DNA of 64,000 bases from Isoetes taiwanensis (lineage: Eukaryota; Streptophyta; Lycopodiopsida; Isoetales; Isoetaceae). The stretch covers positions 992,001 through 1,056,000 of the forward strand of contig JAJEKV010000054.1 of assembly GCA_021234155.1 (NCBI GenBank), read 5' to 3'. A program made the translations under genes and the position numbers. Positions 34,440 to 45,806 of the stretch are shown here, in pieces (position 1 is the stretch's first letter; every line of letters begins with the position of its first letter). The notes beneath the pieces are model-generated. The model worked only from the letters and a program-made list of their open reading frames with translations. It was not told the DNA's origin and made no database searches.

Positions 34440-35420
34440 TGTAACGAACGTTTTGACTAAATCTCAACTACCAAGATTGGGTCAAAGCAGAAATTGACAA
34501 TTTACTTGCAGCTGGCTTGGTCTACAAAGTTAAACATTCAAAATAATCGATTGTCATTGCACTCAAACATAATGAAAAAATAAGAATTTGTGTAGAGTAC
34601 AAGAAACTTGATCTTACTATGAACTGTGATCACTTTCCACTCCCCTTCACGGAGTAGGTCCTTGATGACATAGCCGGCTCAAGAAACCCATTCATTCATG
34701 GATGTTTTTTAGAGTACATTAATTGATAGTTTTCTAGGGTACAATCACGTACGAGGACCAATAGTAGTCCAAATCTCTAACCACCTCTCAGTCATGCTCT
34801 TGGTCTTTTAGGATTTCATGAAGGATGATGCCTTTCTCCTTTTCAAGATGACTTCTCTGTCTATGCCATGGTCGAGTCTCATCTCAAAAACTAGAAAATG
34901 GTATCCAAAAAATGTATAGATATAGATATTAACCTCAATTCTAGAAAAACGTACCTTTTGTTAGATAGGTTATTAGTAAATAAGGTTTTACCATAGATCA
35001 TGTAACGTCAGTTGTAGTTCTACGAATATGAAAGAAACTTGAGGATCCTTGAAAAAGGTTAAACTACTATTCCTTTTTTATCCCAAACCTAGCCGCTATA
35101 GTTGCACTAATTTACAAATTAACATTTAGAGAAGAAGTGTGGACGTGAAAGGATTCTGATGCTATTTTTCAGCAACTAAAAATGCTCGGTACACAAGTCT
35201 CTATCCTCATGCCTTTTAAATGGAATAAACCATTCCACGTACATGTGGACATTTTTAGATATGCCATTGATGAGATGTTGGCTCAGGAATTTACCTTAAT
35301 CAAGGCAAACCAATCTGGTTTGCTAGTAGAAAGCGCAATTCAGTAGGATACAGTTATTCTTCTACAAAATGCGAAGCCTTAGGTCTTATTTTCAATATTA
35401 TTATTGGGCAGTATAATCAA
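34440..35420 (+). pseudogene. Decayed Ty3/gypsy RT-RNase H relic
   Basis: The plus strand reads DWVKAEIDNLLAAGLVYKV, then a stop, then HNEKIRICVEYKKLDLT and DHFPLPFTE, matching the fingers region of Ty3 RT. About 0.6 kb on it reads KPFHVHVDIFRYAIDEML followed by AQEF, the start of RNase H. Stops and shifts occur throughout, and the YxDD region is not readable. The reading differs from the chromovirus at 564-11790 and is much older. No LTRs or integrase are found nearby. Confidence 0.75.
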
Positions 35421-36679
35421 GTTTTTGAACAAGACCAGTCCCACAGGCCTACTTGCATGACTCTGGAAGAATGACATTAATGCCCACCTTGAGTTTTTTC
35501 AACCATATCAAGAACGATCCATGCCGCTTAGGCCACAGATTTGGGATGGCCATAAATCTACTTTGGGATATGGTTAACTCGGCCACATGTCTAAGCTAAG
35601 GACTGTTGCTCAATTTTGAGCTCAAAAGACAATAGTTTTTGCATGTTTTTTCACTAATCTTGGTTGATAGTGTTCAAATCTCCTCTCTTGAACGAATGAG
35701 GTTTTTAGGGGCTGATAAGATGATTCTAATGGTGCTTGAATCCCATTAAATCGTTCAAGAAGCTGATAAAAAGATCTATTCAAGGATCAGCATGCCGGAA
35801 CACAGTCACGCGCTCAATTTATCACGTGGTTATCCAGGCCGAAAGACAGCGGTTAGCTCGGACAGAATAGTGGTTGGCTCGGAGGCCCCACTCTTGGCCA
35901 TAGCTGGACTGTATACCAAAACAACATACCGACTTTGCTTCTCCTATAATACAGAAGTAAAATGCATTCCAGACAAATTGGCAATATATTTCTAGATTGT
36001 TGAGCTTCCACTAAATTACTGTTCTTTCGTAAAAATTCTCGACATGGTTTAACCTAGTATCCTGGTTGTTGGCATTCTATTTGCTTCTTAAGGTTCGGCC
36101 ACCCTCTGCTGTGACTCTACCTCGGAGCATGAGTCCCCCCCCATCCCTTCGCAGTGATATTCCATATTGTCATGGTACATGCATCCCCGGGCTACCCATG
36201 GTGGCCAGGTGTCATCGACTGGGGTTTTCATCGAACGAGACACCAGCGGCCATCAACCGTGTTTGTTGCGTCTCTGTCGCGAATTCAGGTGCTAGGCATT
36301 GTGCACTTGATCTCCAGATTCATGCATGTGAAAATACCCCGAGCATGTCGATTTGAAAGACGAATTCAATCTGGTGGTTTGAATTGGCGCCCAAATTAAG
36401 CACTCGATCGCTCGAGCTCAATTCAATAATCTGCTACGGCTTTGATCGACATAAAATCTTGCCCTCTCTTCACAGTGCATATGTTATCGACCAGAGGCTG
36501 CGAACAACACGAAGGGAGCTATGATTTTGACAAGGGCACGAAGAGATACCGATGCTGATCGAGGTACCAGGAGACCTGCATCCTCTAAGAGGGTCTGCGC
36601 ATCCAAGAGAAAAAAGAGGATAAAGCAGAGTTTCATTAAAGTTGGAATTCTGAAGACAAGTTGGAATAATTTTTATATA
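35421..36679. other. No recognised gene
   Basis: Several short plus frames (35792-35995, 36066-36399, 36521-36718) occur in GC-richer sequence, but none has a known domain. Confidence 0.3.
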
Positions 36680-36975
36680 GTATACCTTGGAGGGTTATGT
36701 ATACCTCAATACTTATAGTATGGTTATGTGTATTACAAAAGGTTATGTATACCTGTTGCATACTATGGTTATGTGTATTACAAAAGGTTATGTATACCTG
36801 ATAACAATAAGATTACAATAAGATAACAATAAGAGTACAACCAGATTACAATAAGATAACAAGTACTATTATTTTACTATTACTTATATTACGGTTACAA
36901 AAGGTTATGTGTACCTGTTGTATACTAACACAACCAGATTACAATAAGATAACAAGTAATATTATTCTTCTACTA
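36680..36975 (+). repeat. Clustered short tandem repeats
   Basis: AAGGTTATGTATACCTG, TACTATGGTTATGTGTATTA and AGATTACAATAAGATAACAA each recur two to four times in interleaved order. Confidence 0.85.
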
Positions 36976-37258
36976 TTACTCAATGATCGAAACTAGCGTA
37001 TAGGCTCCAGAGATCCTTTCGATCATGAACATTTGATACTCCCTATTCCACGGAGATGGATGATAACATCGGCGGGATCGGGATAATGGCGAGGATTGAG
37101 AACAGCAATGGTGAGCCGGTCTTCAAGCGGTATATCTGCGCTCGGCCAAGGCACCGCTTGAAGTCCTCATGATTCATCTTGCAAGTGATAGAATCACGTT
37201 CAAGACCGAGAATAAGTCATAGCTAGGCGGAGGCCAATGTTGTCGCACTCGGCAATTT

Positions 37259-37352
37259 GATGTATATTTATACCCACCAAAATTATTGATGGTATACCCA
37301 CCAAAATTATTGATGGTATATACTCATCAAAATTATTGATAGTATATACATA
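37259..37352 (+). repeat. ~30-bp tandem repeat, three copies
   Basis: CCACCAAAATTATTGATGGT followed by ATA recurs with small changes (CCACC, then TCATC), then a diverged fourth unit. Confidence 0.85.
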
Positions 37353-37419
37353 GAAATTATTGGATCATATACATGTATAGTACTTTCGTATAAAGGCAAT
37401 GAACACCAATAATTCATAT

Positions 37420-37694
37420 CAATAATTTTACTTCACTATAAAAGCGGCTCCATCCCAAGGTAGAGCTCATTCATCTCCCATGGCTTCCTTTGCCCGATCG
37501 TCGTGAGAACATCCAATCCTTCAGGTGCTACCTTAGCTATAATGATCCGTGTGAATGCTACGTAAATGGTATCAAACTTGATCCATGGTCTGCAAATCCA
37601 AAGCGATGGTCCTGCGAGTGCTTGCTTGGGAAGCTCACTTTCGTGTTAAGGTCCACCTTTATTGGCTTCCCGATCGAGAGATCTTTGAGCTGAA
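37420..37694 (+). pseudogene. Duplicated promoter-plus-start unit, copy 1
   Basis: CAATAATTTTACTTCACTAT followed by AAAA (37420-37443) resembles a TATA box. It lies 43 bases upstream of CTCCCATGG, whose ATG is at 37480. A protein-like frame just after it (CYLSYNDPCECYVNGIKLDP) is shifted from that ATG. The same TATA-to-ATG layout recurs at 38019-38079. The gene family is not recognised. Confidence 0.4.
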
Positions 37695-38018
37695 TAGCAT
37701 CACGCGGCTTTGATGTTGATGATGAGTGAATGCAGATATCCGCTAAGGATATAATAATGACATGAGTACCTATGAACTATGCAAGTCGCTTTTTATTTTC
37801 AATCACACCTATATTAGTCAAGCAGCAATGACGAGTGAATCATCTATGATATGTATACCTAATATAAGCACTTATGATTTGTGTATCTGTTAAGGATATA
37901 TATAATATAAGCATAGTGAATATTAGTTGATGTATAGAATCTGAGTACATGATAGAATCATACCTGTACGAGTACATGATACTTGTATACGCTCAATGAT
38001 GGCGCCACTGATCCACCC

Positions 38019-38240
38019 CAATAATTTTACTTCACTATAAAAACAAACCATTCGGGCTAGAGGTCATTCGCCTCCCATGGATTATTTTCCTTCTTCTATT
38101 CACCACATCGAGGCGATCAAGTGCTCGATGAGCCACTCGATCTTGTTGGTTGCCTAGATAGGCATCTTCTTCTTGATCCCTACCGCTAAGAAAAAAGCTT
38201 TGGGCGAGATTCATTGCCTCAAGCGTCAATTCGTGTTATG
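38019..38240 (+). pseudogene. Duplicated promoter-plus-start unit, copy 2
   Basis: The same 24-base TATA-containing block as at 37420 lies 41 bases upstream of CTCCCATGG (ATG at 38077). The frame from that ATG reads MDYFPSSIHHIEAIKCSMSH and soon hits a stop. Downstream TTCGTGTTA and TGGCTTCC words match copy 1, so an ancestral gene fragment was duplicated. Confidence 0.4.
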
Positions 38241-38469
38241 ATCCATCGATATGGCTTCCTGAGCGCATGAGCTATGAGATATCAGGGATCACTACTACAG
38301 ATCCTGAAGATGATTGAATCACCTGTTCAACATATAAGCACTTCTGACCATCTTATCTATGAATCATGTATGCATTTATATATTAAAGATGTAAGAAGTT
38401 ATATATGATCACAAATATAGTAATGTTATGTATTAAGATGAAAGATATGTATTACAAGTACAAGATCTC

Positions 38470-40471
38470 ATGTATTAAGATGAACAATGTGCTATGTCTT
38501 TCCACATGTCTATAATATATTTCGAATTTGGATTTGCTTCTACCTCTTGCCATTGGCATCCTGCATAATGAATAGCATCTAAATTTTCATACCTTGAAGG
38601 ATCGGAAGGATTAGGCCGCCAACGCTTAGTCAAGCAGTCTTTTGTAGTCCCCTCCAAAGAGGCTTCCACCACGATACAAAAATATGGCCAAAATATGTAG
38701 ATTCCGGATCAAGAACAAAAGATTCTCCTCTGCATATCCTAACCAAGTGGCGTTGTTATCATCTCCTGTGTCCGACTAGAACAAACATACCCTTTGTCAC
38801 ATGTGCGTGAGGATCAAACTCTTCAAGAGGCAACACCGGATGACCATCCGACGGGCCACAATAAGATGGTAAAGGTCGTGTGACCAAGGCAGATATCGTC
38901 GACCTCTCGAACAAATGTTTGTTTGTTCTAGAGGAGCTTGTCTTGTTTGTGGCCAAAATGCATCATTTTGAGGACGTCCCAAGCAACATCCTCCAAAGAG
39001 ATAAGAAGTCGGCTCCAATACTCAACACTTGCCGTGTATTGCCTTGCAAACAAGCTACTTTCTTGATTCTTACATATGTCCTTCCATAGGGAGATGTATT
39101 TGTTGATGCTATCCTTCAACCCCGAAGATCTTTCAATGTTGGTCTAGGAGGAATATTTTGTGGCACACCACTTGGTATCATTGGCTGACCATGTTCATCC
39201 TCTTTCCACATTCTAACTCCCGGAGAATCTGCTTTGGAAGCCACTCTTTATGTGTAGGACGCATTTTGTATTGCATAACGTGGCCAATCTCCCCGCCATC
39301 TTAAATTTGAAGAGCAATGGTTCAAGATGCCCAACCAGGCGTTGGCCCTTATCGGGATGAATCCCTTCACAAAATCCTTCCAATTTGGAACTTCATCAAT
39401 AAAGTATGGAATTGGGGATTTTGCATTGCATTTGCTAAACAAGTAAAGTAGCTCGTAGTGTCAAAGCATCCAACCTAACTCATCAAGGTTGAAAAATTTC
39501 CAAATAAAGCATCAATATCATCATGGGTGTGGCCGACCATCATAAAGCCCACTTGGATCTCATCAAAGACCTTAAGCCAAGTCAAATAAGATAAGTATGA
39601 AAAGACATACCTATTTTTGTTTTGCCTTCACGCATTATCAAGTTGCAAATAGAGATTTCGGGAAGAGGGTTGAACACCTCAGATTCGTTGTAGTTGAAGT
39701 ATTTGGCAATACTTCTCCCATGGAAGCAAGTTTGTTCTTCAAAGGATTGATGTCCTTGACCGCTTGCATCCATTTGCAATCTGCAGGCTTACTTCCACAT
39801 AAGTCACCTATCTTGTCCTCTTGCACCAATTCCAAGTTATGCAATATTCTAGAAAGTGAACCAATGTGGAAGTTTGAATCATCTTTCCATAAATCAAGTG
39901 AAAAATGACCATAGGCACGACCACCATGCCCATGAGTCAAAGCTCCCATCAAAACCGCTCTTCAAGCGATCACCTCTCCATACGATTTTGCTAGATGATG
40001 ACTTCTAGGCACTAAAGTCTTAACCTGATCCATCTTATCATGTATTATACATAGATGATTTTCAGGAGACCGCTGTGACAATGCTCTCCAATGCCAATAT
40101 TGACTTCTGCAAGAGCGTTGCTCTAGCATATGAGCCCGACGTTGAATTGCAAGATTTCGTCTCTCTCTTGTATCTTTTGTTTTTTCCAGCTTTTGCTTAA
40201 TTACCACGCAGATGTTGCATTTAGAGAAGGCTGTATTTTTTGCAATGCTAACATCTGGAAATTCCCTTTTCCATATACTATAAAAAGAGTTCAAGGCTAC
40301 AGTTGTTCCTGTAAGCTCTTCAACGACTGCTCCAACTTCTTTATGTATAAGCTTCTTATTAAGAATGGAAGGAAGCTTCCGTACATTTTCTCTTACATCA
40401 TCTCTACCTCTTTTTGCTCCTATGGGGAATACTTTCAAAGATTCTCCCGAATGAATCTGTCTAGCACACAT
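38470..40471 (-). pseudogene. DUF7869-like gene, broken C-terminal half
   Basis: Minus-strand blocks carry the signature order of a plant family I know as DUF7869 (name from memory). 39962-40471 has FSKCNICVVIKQKLEKTKDT, ERRNLAIQRRAHMLEQR and IIHDKMDQVKTLVPR. 39850-39952 has GALTHGHGGRAYGHFSLDLW and NFHIGSLSRILHNLE. 39481-39556 has QVGFMMVGHTHDDIDALFGN. 39248-39442 has PIPYFIDEVPNWKDFVKGF. Frames change between the blocks and the central LQLDNC-type motif is not readable. The VGHTH-DDID box and acidic residues have suggested a transposase-like nuclease origin for such proteins, though this is not shown here. It continues from the 40586-41632 ORF upstream. Confidence 0.65.
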
Positions 40472-40585
40472 TAAGTGGCCCGGTGTAGTGGATCCGGGCT
40501 TCTTAGAGCCAAGATACCCATGTTCACTACCTTTGCACCTGCTTCAAATCTGTTTCTCAATTGTAAAATGTTGATCGACCGATAC

Positions 40586-41632
40586 CTAAAGCCATGCGCC
40601 ACCCAAAATGACAATTCCATCCCCTTGAGCACTATCCTGTCCTCTCCTTCTCACATAAGTCACACTCAAAGACGTCAAAAAAAATACGTAACCCTTTGCA
40701 TTGTATGGTTGAGATAAAAATTCTTTTCTTAATTCACATACTTGATGCTTGGTAAGTTTCTTGTTGCAAGTATTTTTGCAGCAGCTTGTCTTCATGAACT
40801 TATTGATTGAAGTTGTGGAGCATAGCCTTTCCTCTTTGCTCTTTCCCTTGGGTTGTCTTGGAATCCTATGTGTGTAAGTATACTTCCTTTTTCGTTTGAA
40901 TTGAGCCTGAATGTTGTCCTCAAAAGATTCTATTTCCATATCCTCATTTTCTTTAGCTTCTCGAGCTTGCAGATGTTGTGAGACAGTCCTTCCATCCTGC
41001 AGCATCACATCGCTATTTTCCCATTGTACAAGGTAATTTTCTGCTGGCCTTTCTGCACAAGCATGACATTTGAGATCCTCTGTAATTAGTGCAGGAAGGA
41101 TCTTTCCCACACAGAGCCCCACCTTTGAGTCTCCTAAAAATTCATCGTCAACAGCATCCTGGGGATCACTGAAGACAATTATGGCCTCTGCATATTTACT
41201 TCGGTCACATGCATGAAGAATGTGGCAATGCTTATCCAAGAGATCGGTTCTTGAGAAACTAGGTGGTGGTTCATCATCATCTGATGCTATCCTCGCGAGG
41301 AAAACGCGTGTACCTAGATCCAATTGTAGGATCAATTTCTTCATCGCATCGACATTGCCTCTACGCATTCTACAATCGAGGTCGGTGATGGAGTAAGCTA
41401 AATCAATGGCATGATATCTTATATCTTGCCGAGGCCATTCGATAAACGTGCCCACAGCCTCTTCAATGTTGTCAGCGCCATCACATGGAATCGGAAGGAT
41501 GTGGGTAGGCACCACAGCCTCGGTAACTTGCACTCCTACGTTGAGTGCGTCAACATTCTTCCCATGGATGCAAGTTCTATTCACCAAGACACCCTTACCA
41601 ACCACAGTATTATTACTGACAAGGTTCACCAT
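40586..41632 (-). CDS. N-terminal part of the same gene (DUF8039-like plus CC-motif)
   Basis: The 348-aa open frame starts VSNNTVVGKGVLVNRTCIHG and continues VTEAVVPTHILPIPCDGADN and EEAVGTFIEWPR. This is the pattern of small plant domains catalogued, from memory, as DUF8039, often found in transposon-linked proteins. A central acidic region follows. A basic segment (KRKRKYTYTHRIPRQPKGKS) precedes SINKFMKTSCCKNTCNKKL and CELRKEFLSQPYNAKGYVFF, a cysteine motif that usually precedes the DUF7869-type domain. The downstream piece at 40471 is in another frame. A second copy of the first domain lies just upstream (41800-42019). Function is unknown. Confidence 0.6.
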   Translation of the reverse strand: MVNLVSNNTVVGKGVLVNRTCIHGKNVDALNVGVQVTEAVVPTHILPIPCDGADNIEEAVGTFIEWPRQDIRYHAIDLAYSITDLDCRMRRGNVDAMKKLILQLDLGTRVFLARIASDDDEPPPSFSRTDLLDKHCHILHACDRSKYAEAIIVFSDPQDAVDDEFLGDSKVGLCVGKILPALITEDLKCHACAERPAENYLVQWENSDVMLQDGRTVSQHLQAREAKENEDMEIESFEDNIQAQFKRKRKYTYTHRIPRQPKGKSKEERLCSTTSINKFMKTSCCKNTCNKKLTKHQVCELRKEFLSQPYNAKGYVFFLTSLSVTYVRRRGQDSAQGDGIVILGGAWL

Positions 41633-41799
41633 ATTCTCTCGTGGCCGCCATCGCTTGAAGGAGCGGGCGATGATTAATCGAAGTCCGATGATGTTGTGGA
41701 GGGACTACTAGGCAAGTTCGGGGTTTTCGATGATCGACGTTTCCGATGAGTAAGTTGGGGCTCCTTCACAAGATTTTCACTTGATTTCGAGGCCATTCG

Positions 41800-42019
41800 A
41801 TAAATGTCCCCACGGCCAAAGAATGTTATCTGCTCCCTCACATGGAATGGGAAGCACATGGGTGGGCACTATGGCTTCAGTGACCTCCACGACCACATTG
41901 CACCATGGAATGTTCCTGCCATGCAGATGGCCTCTATGCAATTCATGTCCCCTGGCAACTACCACATCCCCATCGACAAGGTTACGCAGGGGCCTTTTCC
42001 TGTGAGAATCAATACACAT
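41800..42019 (-). pseudogene. Second DUF8039-like domain copy
   Basis: The minus frame reads LRNLVDGDVVVARGHELHRG, VVVEVTEAIVPTHVLPIPCE and GADNI. After one base of frame change it reads AVGTFIEWPRNQV. It is a close copy of the opening domain of the 40586-41632 ORF (VTEAVVPTHILPIPCDGADN). The two stand in tandem on the same strand, so the gene either had two such domains or arose by partial duplication. Confidence 0.6.
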
Positions 42020-42119
42020 ATATATATATACTTGTTAGAGACATGCAACCCTCGATGACATATACTTAGTGAAAATAGCGCGAAAATGTGAAAGAAATTA
42101 TACGACATGAGACAAATGG

Positions 42120-42360
42120 CGCAGCTGCTCCATTTATTTAAATGAAAAATATCGCTCATTTACCTTTAAATGGCGCATTGCAAGATTACGCCATTTACTG
42201 TCAATGGGCCATTTTCCTTGAAATGGAGCAGCGCCCATTTCCCATTAAATGGCGCAATCGCTATTATTTAAAGGGAAATGGCGCACGCTCCATTTCAAGG
42301 GAAATGGCGCACCGCCCATTTCAAGGAAAATGGCCCATTGACAGTAAATGGCATCTTTAT
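42120..42360. repeat. Palindrome array A (AAATGGCGC core, CCTTGAAA linker)
   Basis: Repeated AAATGGCGC/GCGCCATTT and AAATGG/CCATTT units are joined by TTTCAAGG(G)AAA or its complement. The outer arms 42191-42226 and 42316-42351 are a perfect 36-bp inverted repeat 89 bases apart. The array lies directly 5' of the minus-strand DUF8039/DUF7869 gene. Confidence 0.85.
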
Positions 42361-42589
42361 TCTAAATGCTATATCTAATAGCTAGAGTTATGGATTCCTA
42401 TTACTACAAGATTCAACGCAAGACATCAATTGTTGAGAACTTATCTACTGAACAAGATAGAGAAGATCTACCCTTAAACATATTAAAATATTTAACATCC
42501 TACATCCTACATTAAACATACTAAAACATTTTACTAGAACTCGAATAGCCTCTAACCCGGACGCCATTGACGATTCCTGGATCTGCCAT
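42361..42589. other. No recognised gene
   Basis: This is AT-rich spacer with ACATCCTACAT and TAAACATATTAAAA repeated words. Confidence 0.35.
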
Positions 42590-42800
42590 ATCGAGAATGC
42601 GCTCAAGAATTTGGTCAAAGCGCTGAATAATCTTGACAAAGTCCGGACAAGCGCTTGGAGAATCTGGACAAGCGCTGAAAATGAAGACGAAGCGCCACCG
42701 AATGAAGCCAAGCGCTGAAGAATGAAGCCGAAGCGCTAAGAAACGAAGCCGCTACCAAGAATGAAGACAAGGGCTAAGCGGCCGCAAAAGAAAGACAAGC
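42590..42800 (+). repeat. AAGCGCT-rich degenerate tandem repeat
   Basis: AAGCGC(T) recurs about every 20-35 bases with AATGAAG(C/A)C or TGGACAAGCGCT neighbours, fading into GC-rich sequence toward 42970. The unit is imperfect. Confidence 0.6.
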
Positions 42801-43693
42801 GCCAAGCCGGCAACCGCCGCTATCGACTAAGGAACCAACGCCTAAGACGGAATAGACGCTTGAGAAGCGCCCGCTTTGTCGACCAAAGAGATCTCAAAGC
42901 GCAAAACCTACGAATATTGAAACGAGGGGCGAGGTGCATAAAATCGCAACCGTCGAGTCGAAAGTATAGCGCCTTCTAATGACCATGTCTCGCCTCGGCG
43001 ACAACAGACAAATGAAAGGCCCCATTATGAAGTGGATTCGCAAAATTCAAAGTTCAAAATACGGGCGGGCAAATTCAAATTTCAAATTTGAGCTGGCGGA
43101 CACACGGAGTGGTCTTTTAATGACTTAAACTACCTATGATTTATAATGGCGAATCCAAGGGAGAAAACGGACGGGGAAAATTCAAAATTTTTAAAATTTG
43201 TAGAGACGGATTTGGCGCCAAATTTCGAGACTGGACGGGCGGGGAATTTGAAGAGAAGAAGAGGCGGGTAAAATTGGTTTTTTTTCTTTCCCCGACTTTT
43301 CTTTTCTTTTCTTCCGCCCAATTTTCATTTTCAATTTCATTGTTCTTTTCTCCCTCCTCCGCCTTCCGCCTTCCGCCTTCCGCCACAAACGCTAAGCGCC
43401 GCACATTCTCTCTCCTAATCAACCATCTTCTCTCTCTGGCGCTGTTGATCCTAGAGCTTCGGAAAAAAAAGTGGAGTAGGATTTATCACGGTCCAGTACT
43501 TTTATACTTTTATACAATGGCGCAATCTTAGCTCAAAATCCGAGGAGCCAATTTCGGGTTAGTATCTGTTGTTTCTTAGGTAGTGTCTTAGGTAGTTGAA
43601 GTGTAGTGTCTTAGGATGGCGAAATGAAATGGACAGGCCATTTCGATTAGGAGAGGGTGGGTTTGTAGCGACCTTTTCCTCTTATAGTTTGTG
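42801..43693. other. No recognised gene
   Basis: A purine/pyrimidine-skewed part (43240-43420, with CTTCCGCCTTCCGCCTTCCG) and a short duplicated TAGTGTCTTAGG(T/A) are visible. There is no domain-bearing frame. It may be the 5' region of the plus-strand gene that follows. Confidence 0.35.
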
Positions 43694-44178
43694 AAATGGC
43701 GGTACTTCATTTTCCATAATGTCTGTTAATATTCTTGTAGAAGCGGACCCATAAAAAGAGCAAATGGCGAAAAAGCCATTTAGACTAAATAAGGCGGTGC
43801 CATTTAGACTAAATGGGCGCTCATCGCCATTTGCTATGGGTCCCCTTCGAAAAAAAAATGGCGGTAGCCATTTAGACTAATGAAAAGACCTGCGCCATTT
43901 GCTCTATTATATATAAAGCTAAATGGCGCTAGCCTGGCGCTTATTTAGTCTAAATAAATGGCGCGTATTTAATCTAAATGGCGACTCGCGCCATTTAGCT
44001 TTTATATAATAGAGCAATGTATGCCAGCCATTTATCTAAATGGCGCAAATGCGCTTCATTTCATCTAAATGGCGCAGTGGTCGCCATTTCATCTAAATGG
44101 CGCAGTGCGCCATTTAGTCTAAATGGCGCTGCGCCATTTAGATTAAATGGTTTAATTCGCCCATTTAGATAAATGCCG
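43694..44178. repeat. Palindrome array B (AAATGGCGC core, TTTAGACTAAA linker)
   Basis: More than a dozen AAATGGCG(C/G) and CGCCATTT units are joined by TTTAGTCTAAA, TTTAGACTAAA or TTTCATCTAAA. The linker is itself near-palindromic and differs from that of the other arrays. TATATATAAAGCTAAATGGC pairs with GCCATTTAGCTTTTATATAA, giving a larger foldback (about 43909-44012). Confidence 0.88.
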
Positions 44179-44798
44179 CTTGCCCTGCTTTTAACTTTCT
44201 AGCACATGCCATTTCTCTCACCATGCTTACCTCGCAAGCTGGTGCTTGTAGAAGAAATGGAACGCGGTGACTTCGAGGAGCATAGTCCTCATTTGGAAGG
44301 TCTGGTGTATGGAGATCGTTAGAGCCATACCCTTTGATCGGCGTAGGACCCAACCAAGGGAGACAAGAGGCGAGAACTTTGCCTCCTTGTCAAATCAGTC
44401 TGAAATGTGAAGAAGGAGCCTCAACCGTGGCCCCGGATGGGCATCATTGTCAACATGAGAGAAGTCAAGAAACAAGGAAGACTTGACTTTCTTGGTTGCA
44501 CAAATGGAAGATCCTCGCCAAGGCGGCATTGATCTCTATTGCATGGATTGGCGATTACTACGAGCCTGCAATGATGGAGTCCAAAGATGAAGGACCAAGC
44601 AATCGTCGGCCAAGAAAAAAGTTGGCCGCCATTTGCCATCTTATGAGTCCGTGAGAGCAAGCGATATCAAAGGCACGGTAGAGATCCTCAAAGGATTCAT
44701 GATTCTGGCGAGCGCCATGGACATGTCCAAAAACTCCGCGGTCCTACATTGTAAGAGCGAAGCTCTCGTGCAACATGCCAGCCAGTAATGGATAGCGG
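44179..44798. other. Possible 5' coding debris of the following gene
   Basis: The plus strand shows protein-like pieces (KWKILAKAALISIAWIGDYY) in shifting frames, perhaps earlier exons. No domain is recognised. Confidence 0.25.
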
Positions 44799-45806
44799 AT
44801 GGTCACCGGGAGAGATGCAGAAAAAGGTGTAAAAATTAAAAATGCCACCAAAGCTGGCAAAGGAACAAAAACAGGTGGAGGTGGTGATGTACACAGGGAT
44901 ACAGAACAAGAAGAAGGACGAGAAGTTGAGAAAGGGGAGGGGCATAGGGATGAGAAGAGGGATGAGACGGAGGCTCACAAACATGATTCTCCCGTGAAGT
45001 CCACTGAGAAGCCTGCTGATGAAAAGCCTGCTGATAGTGACCGCACTATTAGTGACAATAAGGAGGCTACAAAGCACATAAGAAATGTAGCATCCACGGC
45101 CAGATAGCACTCCAAAGAAAGAGAAAGCCGAAAACCAAAGCACAGATAAGGGCAAGGAAATTACAAAAGATTGCAGATCTTGAAGTGCCCGAGGAACTAA
45201 AGATGGACCGTGACGAAGAAGAAGAAATGGCAGAGGAAACACTAAAGAAAATACAAAAGCACGGCCACATGTTCCCCCTTGGAGTCACATACACCAGAAG
45301 AATATCTATCTGGGATCTAGAAGAGGCCCCACCTAATATGACCGCCAGGGTTATTAACCCCGAGCATGTTAGGAGGCTCTGCAAATCATTTGCTGAGGAT
45401 CCACACCCGGTATTCACTCCAAAGAGATGTAGTGCCCTTTGATCCGGATACAAAGGAGTTCTTGCCGAAATGGGTCACGTGAATCTCGACTTGATTCGAA
45501 AAAGATTTTATATTATCAATGGTAATCATTCTACGCCGCCGCCGGCTTCGTGTCTGCGATAAGTTGGGGACAGAGGGATGCTAGAGTCGAGCTCGCCAAG
45601 ATCTATGTCTATAGAATATGCAGAGTTCTTTTCCGAGAGATCGGTGACTGGACCTTCTTCACCGCTGGGATGTGAATGATATAGTAGCAAAGACCGCCTT
45701 CAAGGAACCATATGTGGATCGATCCACCATCTTCGCAAAGCGGCACTGGGAATGCGGAAGACCAGCCCCTGCTGGTAAGGGACAGTCAAGAAGTGACGAG
45801 TACAAG

